DNA of 64,000 nucleotides from Limnoperna fortunei (Eukaryota > Mollusca > Bivalvia > Mytilida > Modiolidae): NCBI GenBank assembly GCA_944474755.1, contig OX104125.1, forward strand, positions 45,271,599 to 45,335,598, in the 5' to 3' direction. Positions within the stretch are counted from its first letter, which is position 1; each line of letters begins with the position of its first letter. Below are positions 56,936-64,000 of this stretch, one piece after another. Both the position numbers and the translations under genes were made by a program. A model generated the notes under the pieces. The model did not search any database and was not told the origin of the DNA. It saw only the letters and a program-made list of their open reading frames with translations.

Positions 56936-57639
56936 TGTGCAAAACTATAATTGCACCAGATTTATCTCCCATTTGCAGAGTTATCTGTTCTTTAGAGCAG
57001 GTACTTTATAATACCTACTGTGGGTAAAAAGTAGTTTTTCTACAATTTTTTTTATTCACATATAGCAAGGCATCCGGTAAAATTTATTATGATATGCAAA
57101 CTAATTCTGCAGTTTTTTTAGTGGTACTGGAAGAGTCAGTCCACAGACATTATTTAAAAAAAATAAAAACGTGATTTTTTTCCTATCTGTCCAATACTAG
57201 ATACCTGCTGTTATGAAAGATAACTCTTGCAAATGGGAAGTAACTATTATATTCCGAAAATAGGGAATAACAGACACTAAATTTACAAGTAATTTGATTA
57301 ACAAAACATATAACATTAGAAGTTTTGATGATCTGAATTGTAAATCTGAAAAAATTGTCTAGGCGTTAGAATGCATCTAAGGGGTATTTATTTATTATGG
57401 AGAAACAAAAGGGCAACGAAACAAATGTATATTTAGACGCCATTCAGGAATTATTACCAAAACATTTCCTGCAATATATCAACATTTTAATCAGCCAGAC
57501 CACACTATTCTGTCCATGAAGGTCCGCGTCCTTGAAAAAAATCCGCCATCAGTTAAAAGGCCTAAGCCCAAACTGTTTAATAAGTGAGAAATTTGAGAAA
57601 AATGGAATATAAATGAGATACTATCATTCCCACAATGTC

Positions 57640-57850
57640 AGACGACAGTTGCATCAAGTGCAGTCAAATAGTTCGTCCAAGACAGGAAGCTCTGCAGTGT
57701 TTGCAGAAGATATTCCCTTTCAGGTTCAGCAAATGATTTTCAGTTTGTGGCAGCAATATATGATATAAGAACAACACCATCAGTACCAGCTATTTACTAA
57801 GGAAATGCGCATCGGTTTACGGACCTCCTGCACAGTAACGATCATAATGC
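57640..57850 (+). pseudogene. Remnant of a zinc-finger protein of transposon-like families
   Basis: ATGTCAGACGACAGTTGCAT starts MSDDSCIKCSQIVRPRQEAL, then QC. The CxxC followed by IVRPRQEALQC resembles the start of PHD/FLYWCH-type proteins that are multicopy in bivalves. The frame breaks soon after. Recognised from general memory of such families, so low confidence. Confidence 0.35.
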
Positions 57851-58349
57851 TGACATTGACTGTCACTTTAATATGATGAATTGAAATGATTTTTAAATCA
57901 TTTAATCTGGGACTAGTATAACTAAGTATAACTAAAGACGAAAACACGATCATATCCGTGTCGACACTTGTTCGGTAATTAAGTATTGGCGCGACAATGA
58001 AAAGTAGAAGATATCGTTAGATTCCAGTCCCGCTGACTTACAGGTTCCTGATTTAATATATTACTTTATCATTATGAACTGTTCTTTGATTTTATAGTGC
58101 TGGTTGCGTTTATATGTGCTAGATTTTTAATGAAATAAAATAAACATTGTTATCTTTCAATCGCGTTTGTGTTTAACTGAACATATTATTATAAATTCAG
58201 AAAAAACATAGTAGCCGAATTGACTATATCAGGTGCCGAATTAACCATACTGAGTGCCGAAATGACTATACTAAGTGCCGATTTAACCGGGTGCCGTTTT
58301 GACCAAGTGCCGATCTGACTTGTATTCCGTCTAACAATCCCCAACTAAG

Positions 58350-58560
58350 TACACCACTACCTAGACAAAAAAAAGAATACTGGATCAGAAAATTAGGCAC
58401 TGCAACACCATATGTGTGCAATGACAAAATCGATTATATAGGTAACCTTTCCAGTCCTGGTTGCAGCAATTTGAATGTGATGGGCCTTTTCAATCACAAT
58501 CACAGACGGCAACGTAGTCATGGTCATCGTCACTATACTTCACCTCTGTTCTAAGATGTA
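58350..58560 (+). pseudogene. Remnant of a Penelope-like or similar retroelement C-terminus
   Basis: One open stretch reads RQKKEYWIRKLGTATPYVCN, then DKIDYIGNLSSPG, NVMGLFNHNHRRQRSHGHR and a stop. EYWIRKLGT-x-PYG-N is like the end of the GIY-YIG-type domain of Penelope-like elements, and a basic SHGHR motif follows. No reverse transcriptase is visible upstream. Confidence 0.4.
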
Positions 58561-58731
58561 TCAATAAATGACCATCCACCGTTTGTTCAAAAGCCATTAG
58601 GCGTTCATCATATTCGCACTGAATTGTACTATATTCCACTCAATTAAAACACTACATTCTCTTTATAAAGAATGTCTCCAGGCATCTGTAATTAGACCCT
58701 TCGTTTACTCTGTATAGATTAGTAGATTTTA

Positions 58732-58994
58732 GGAGGCGTCGGTGGCCGAGTGGTTAAAGTAGTTCTGTTGATCACGTGGTCTGTCAACACTGAGATTGCG
58801 GGTTCGTTTCTCACTATAGGCAGGGTGTACTCGACTCCAATCTTTATTGACGAGGATTGCCAGTTTTCACACCGCAGGTCGGGGGTTTTCCCCGGGTACT
58901 CCGGCTGCCTCCCCCAATAAAAACTGGACGCCATGATATAGCTGAAAAATTGCTGAAAGGAGCGTTAAACACCATCAAAACAAACAAACAATAA
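58732..58994 (+). mobile_element. RUDI-like V-SINE with TSD
   Basis: GGAGGCGTCGGTGGCCGAGT head, GCGGGTTCGTTTCTC B box, V core and CAAAACAAACAAAC tail. TAGATTTTA lies at 58723-58731 and 58995-59003. Confidence 0.93.
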
Positions 58995-59299
58995 TAGATT
59001 TTATTTTAGACATTAAAAATTGGAGATTGTTCAAACCGGTTTACACAAGAACCTCGTTCCTTTCTGAAAAGGTGATGTTTGCTCCGTATACTGATCTATA
59101 CTACGTACTACGCCACCAGTTTGTTAGATTGTTTGAATGATAATTAAATTAATTGATATATAAAAAGCGCAATCAAAGCACTCTAAGAATCAATGCAAAT
59201 TATATATTAAAGATTTAAAGTTTAAAATTTGTTTCTATAAAATAATTGTGCTGGAGCTTTACTACTCTTTGGAATTGTAAATTAAATTACATTGTCCGT

Positions 59300-59410
59300 A
59301 GTTTAACGCCTATATTTCTTGCACTGCTAGCAGGGCGTGCTCTTTCTCCAATTTTAATTGGAATGGTTTTATATAGGTACTCTGGCTTCCTCTCCAATAA
59401 AACACGGAGA
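59300..59410 (+). repeat. Degraded SINE core
   Basis: GTTTAACGCCTATATTTCTT, GGTACTCTGGCTTCCTCTCC, AATAAAACACGGAG. The order of parts is scrambled relative to RUDI-like copies. Confidence 0.4.
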
Positions 59411-59734
59411 AAAATATACACAGAAGCGATGTATATATAGTTCACCCACACGAAAAAAAATTGTTCTAGCATCGGAGAAATTGAAATGTGCCGACTCCGA
59501 CCCTTGTCGCAAAAATTCGCTGTTTTGCTAATGGAGGGCTCCCATGCTCCCAGTCTAAAAAAGGATTCTAGCACTCGAGTCGAGCACATTCTGCACGCAT
59601 CGATAAAAAGTAGACTTATTGTCTCCCTTAGCATTAATCGACCTACTTTTTAATTGCAGCCATAATGGCAAGGCAAACATAATACACGTATTTTTTTTAC
59701 ACGAGGTCGTCATCTCAAATAGCGTATTTTGTTG

Positions 59735-60045
59735 TTCAATCTAGTTTATGAAAATCCTTCAAAGAGAGAAATGTGTTTGGAGAGTGCCACGCTCCTTGCA
59801 CGATAAAAGATCCCTTTTGTAGATTTCGAAAAAGAGGCTCATTGTAGCCGCTACAAAAGGCTAAATTCTCCGACACTACCGAATACTCCGTACTTTTCTA
59901 GTGGCAGTTAAAATTTTGTTCCCTGTGTCCCATCCAACCCCTTTTTTAATTGATGTATTGTTTGTAAACTTGTTCTCCTCCTGAATATAGTTGAAATACT
60001 GCTCGCTGGACGTAAAGCAGACATCCAAACAATCAATGTAAATTA
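59735..60045 (+). repeat. Second SINE family, probably near full length
   Basis: CCACGCTCCTTGCACGATAA then AGATCCCTTTTGTAG in the body. It ends GTTGAAATACTGCTCGCTGG, ACGTAAAGCAGACATCC, AAACAATCAATG. The tail matches the fragment at 35030. Confidence 0.5.
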
Positions 60046-60157
60046 TAAAAAATGAAATATATCCCACACACTAGGACATTGTATTTTGTTTAATGATAAT
60101 AAAACTAGAAAAGTCGATCTAGCGATCACTGATACCCCCGCTTAATTTTTATTTTAT

Positions 60158-61872
60158 TATACCCCCCGCTTGAAAAGCGGGGGGTATATAGTGATCATGG
60201 TGTCCGTCCGTTACACTTTCTCTTATTTGCAACTCCTCCTACACCACTGAATTGAATTTGATAAAACTTACACAGAATCCTTGTCACATAGTGCCATTGT
60301 GCAGGAGATATTTAGCATTTTGATCGGAATAATATTTGGGGTTTCCCGTAGAAAAACATGGACTTTGTCATTGACCTAAGGGGATACCCATCTCTTATGT
60401 GCAACTCCTCCTACACCACTGAATGGAATTTAATGAAACTTACACAGAATCCTTGTCACATAGTGCCATTGTGCAGGGGATATTTAGCATTTTGATCGGA
60501 ATAATATTTGGGGTTTCCCATAGAAAAACATAGACTTTGTCATTGACCTAACGGGATACCCATCTCTTATGTGCAACTCTTCCTACACCACTGAATGGAA
60601 TTTAATGAAACTTACACAGAATCCTTGTCACATAGTGCCATTGTGCAGGGGATATTTAGCATTTTGATCGGAATAATATTTGGGGTTTCCCATAGAAAAA
60701 CATAGACTTTGTCATTGACCTAACGGGATACCCATCTCTTATGTGCAACTCTTCCTACACCACTGAATGGAATTTAATGAAACTTACACAGAATCCTTGT
60801 CACATAGTGCCATTGTGCAGGGGATATTTAGCATTTTGATCTGAATAATATTTGGGGTTTCCCATAGAAAAACATGGACTTTGTCATTGACCTAAGGGGA
60901 TACCCATCTCTTATGTGCAACTCCTCCTACTCCACTGAATGGAATTTGATGAAACTTACACAGAATCCTTGTCACATAGTGCCATTGTGCTGTAGATATT
61001 TAACATTTTGATCGGAATGATATTTGGTGGGTTTTTTTACTCTAGTTATTTATTTATTTTTATTTTTTTGTAAAAAAATTAACGTTTTTTTTGTCTCTAA
61101 TTGAATTCTTCCAGCATCAATAGGTTTCTTAGCTACCTGAAATGTAATAATAATATTCTTAAGTTTCATTGGGATTATATGCAAATTTTGTGACTTATTG
61201 TCCAAAAAGGTCTCTTGTTGTAAAATGTCTAACATTTTTTTCTCACTGTAACCTTGTGTTATGGTTTTATTAAAAAAATATATAGGTTTTTTCCCCAACT
61301 TAATTCCAACTATATCCCAAACTTTCATTGACGTCAAATGCAAACTTTTTGAGTTAATCTTTGGAAATATATTTTTTGTAAAAAAATTTCTAACGTTCTA
61401 TACTGTGACCTTGACTTTTGACAGAATTCCTCAATAGGCTTCTTACTCACCTGATAAAAATATCCCAAAGTTTGATTGAATTGTCCGGAAATATCTTTTT
61501 TTTGTAAAATTTTTAAAGTTTTTTTTTGTCGACTGAGACCTTGACCTTTGACAGAATTTCTCTAGAATCAATAGGCTTCTTACCCACCTGATATTTAACA
61601 CTATCCCAAAGTTTTAGTGAAATTTGATGCGAGCTTTATAAGTTAATGTCCGGAAATATCATTTTTTGTAAACATTTTTAACGTTTTTTTTTGTCGACTG
61701 AGATCTTGACAGAATTTCTCTAGAATCAATAGTCTTCTAACCCACCTGATATGTAACAATATCCCAAAGTTTCATTGAAATCGGATAAAAGCTTTTGAAA
61801 TAACATCTGGAAACCAAATGTGGACGGACATGAGGACCACTATATACCTCTTCCTCTGTCGAGCGGGGTATA
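60158..61872 (+). mobile_element. Family 4 hairpin repeat (TATACCCCCCGCTT type)
   Basis: The start TATACCCCCCGCTTG and inverse AAGCGGGGGGTATA form a strong hairpin. The end GAGCGGGGTATA inverts the left arm. GGTGTCCGTCCGTTACAC follows the hairpin. Five modules of about 178 bp (60230-61020) each contain CTCCTCCTACACCACTGAAT and ATTTAATGAAACTTACACAG. A second module type with TGACAGAATTTCTCTAGAAT follows to 61800. Confidence 0.88.
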
Positions 61873-61879
61873 AAATATA

Positions 61880-62750
61880 GCAACGGAAACCGACCGAACA
61901 AGAAGAGCCGAAAGTCAACGGACAATTACAAATCCGGAATAGACGAACATAATAAAAACCATGAGTGCACTAAGCTGTATAAGTTTTTGCATTCATTATA
62001 ATTGTTAAAATAGTTCAATTAATGATAATAAATTGATTTGACTGATTTGATTTTGTATTCATTATAAAATATAGTATATTATGAGGTGTCACAGTACAAT
62101 TTGAGTGAAAATCAGTTCAAACAATTTCATCTGTTTCATTTTTTAATCTCTAAATTACACCAATAGCATTGTCCTATATGCAAGAAAAACTAATTAACTT
62201 GGAAACACATTAATAGTTATTCTATATAAAATATGTTCATTTGTCAGTAAAGTTATTAACCAATTGTCATCCACAGCAGATCCAATCTTTTGTTGTCGCC
62301 GACCTCCCACGGCATAAAAACCCTCTGAAGTTTATTGATTTGTCACCGTTACAATCACATTAAAAGTGATCATAGCATATAGAAACATTATTTGTATCAG
62401 CTTTGAAACAAACCTTCTTGTGTTCTTGAGTTATCGCCTCTTCATATAACTTCCACCCAGAGACTTTTAAGGAGATTGAATTTTCATTGAGTGGAAAAAA
62501 TTACTTTCTGTCAGACACGGAGATAGATGTATAAATTGTAAGTATTTACTATTCAGGGCATGGTGGTATGCGTTTTTCTTATATGTTCATATTTTTAAGT
62601 TTAAAGACAACAGAAAACAAACTAAAATATAATTTGAATTCTCTATCTGTTGACAAAAGTAATTATATTTTAATTTCGTTTTATTTCATGGTTAAAAGGA
62701 AGACAAACAGGTCTTATAATAACGCAGGTTAAGAAGCTTATATGAGCATA
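61880..62750. other. Intergenic, no recognisable feature
   Basis: AT-rich. No exon, array or terminal repeat seen. Confidence 0.4.
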
Positions 62751-62754
62751 TGTT

Positions 62755-63000
62755 TGAATGGTGTTGAACACCACTTTCAGCAATTTTTCAGCAATATCAT
62801 GGCGTCTAGTTTTTATTAGGGAGAAGCAGGAGTACCCGGAGAAAACCCAGACCTGTGGTAGGAAAACTGACAATCCTTGTCAATTAAGATTGGAGTTGAG
62901 TGCACCCTACCCGCCGTGAGACTTGAACCCGCAACCTCATTGTTAACAGACCACGTGATTCATACTAGACGAACTACCTTAACCACTTGACCACCGACTT
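62755..63000 (-). repeat. RUDI-like V-SINE
   Basis: Minus strand: GGTCAAGTGGTTAAGGTAGT head, GCGGGTTCAAGTCTC B box, GGGTACTCCTGCTTCTCCC core, AGCTGAAAAATTGC-type 3' part (TTGCTGAAAAATTGCTGAAA). Confidence 0.9.
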
Positions 63001-64000
63001 GAGTACATGTGGATCTGTTACTTATGATTCGTGGTAGAAAACCAAGATATAAATGTAGTTTTGAACCGCAGACAATAAAACGAATTATTTGTGCGTATCA
63101 TTTCTTGAAACAACAATGAAATTCCAGATTAATGAGTTATCTCCCATTATTTAATTTCATAAAAAACTTGCCATATAACTCGAGATGATATAAAGATATA
63201 CAATTAGGAAACCTGTAAATCTCTTTATGATAAAAGAAATTCACTGAAGATATGAATTTTTTTATTTAATTAAAGAAAAACACTTTGATGCAAGAATTAA
63301 TAAAAATCCAAGTTGTATAGCACGAGATTAAACATACCAAGAATCGTATTTGAAGTTCTTAAAAATAACATTAAACAAGTAAATGAAATTTTGAAAAATG
63401 TATATCATTTTACAATAAAATAATTCAGTTACATTAGATTATTATCATTTTATATAGTTTTGTAAAAATACAAAAAGTTAATTATTTCATAAATTGTTTT
63501 GCAAAAATACGACTCTAAGAATATTGTTGGTTTATTTAAATTCTGAAAATATTATTGAGGTTTTGACAAGGTTTATGCAAATGAATGTTATGTTGACATT
63601 TGGAATGCATGTTATTGCAAATCTTTTGAATGAGTTGTAATGACTGTCAAAATAATTCAATGGAAATCATAATTTTTTGGTAAATTTTCTTTGATCTTAC
63701 AACGATGCTCGACGAAATTAAGGCACTACTCGTTAGGCACTATAACTGCCGACCTTAACCTCCCCCCTCCCCCTGAACCACATGACTATAGGATTACACG
63801 CAACACACATAGAACTCTGAAATCAACATGAGGTCGTCCCTGTGCATTTTTATGTATGACCGCCATGATGAATCGGTTGAAAGTAATGGATTATGATGTA
63901 TATTCTCGGCTAACGTATGGGTCTCTTCTTTACTGATGACATCGTATACGGCGTTTTCAAAATAGGAAGTTAGACGTATCCTATCACGTGATTTATGTTT
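63001..64000. other. Intergenic, no recognisable feature
   Basis: AT-rich to the window edge. No open frame of 60 codons with recognisable content. Confidence 0.4.

Overview
This 64 kb window is AT-rich animal nuclear DNA. It is most likely from a mollusc, probably a bivalve. The grounds are its interrupted genes with GT-AG introns, many copies of a tRNA-Ser-headed SINE with a V-SINE (RUDI-like) core, and several molluscan-type dispersed repeats. No species can be named from the sequence alone.

Two genes can be assembled exon by exon, and they are divergent. INTS9 (Integrator complex subunit 9) runs leftward from about 11.46 kb; six N-terminal coding exons are visible down to 3.1 kb and the rest lies beyond the left edge. 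RNPC3 (U11/U12-65K, a protein of the minor spliceosome) runs rightward from 11.69 kb to 55.49 kb. Its 15 coding exons join in consistent phase into a 488-residue protein with two RRMs. Only about 230 bp separate the two start codons. The last RNPC3 intron has a U12-type donor (GTATCCTT) and branch site (CCTTAAC), so this minor-spliceosome gene should need the minor spliceosome for its own mRNA. INTS9 appears to start with a 9-nt coding exon that uses a GC donor.

The introns are filled with repeats. (a) Minisatellites and duplications repeatedly copy an exon end plus its 5' splice site: RNPC3 exons 2, 5, 6 and 7 and INTS9 exons 4 and 5. The extreme case is about 130 copies of a 26-bp unit after RNPC3 exon 7, each carrying ATAGTAAGTA. 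(b) Four repeat families share one plan: a hairpin at the left end, internal 85-180 bp tandem modules, and a right end that inverts the left arm. They begin at 25.3, 49.2, 52.0 and 60.2 kb. (c) DNA transposons lack a recognisable intact transposase: a 2.2-kb long-TIR element with an 8-bp target duplication (12.0-14.2 kb), hAT-like, pogo/mariner-like and foldback elements. (d) There is a decayed LINE on the minus strand (15.5-17.0 kb).

From 55.5 kb to the right end I see only the RNPC3 3' UTR, repeats and small transposon-derived coding remnants. Most open frames in the window lie inside tandem repeats and are not genes.
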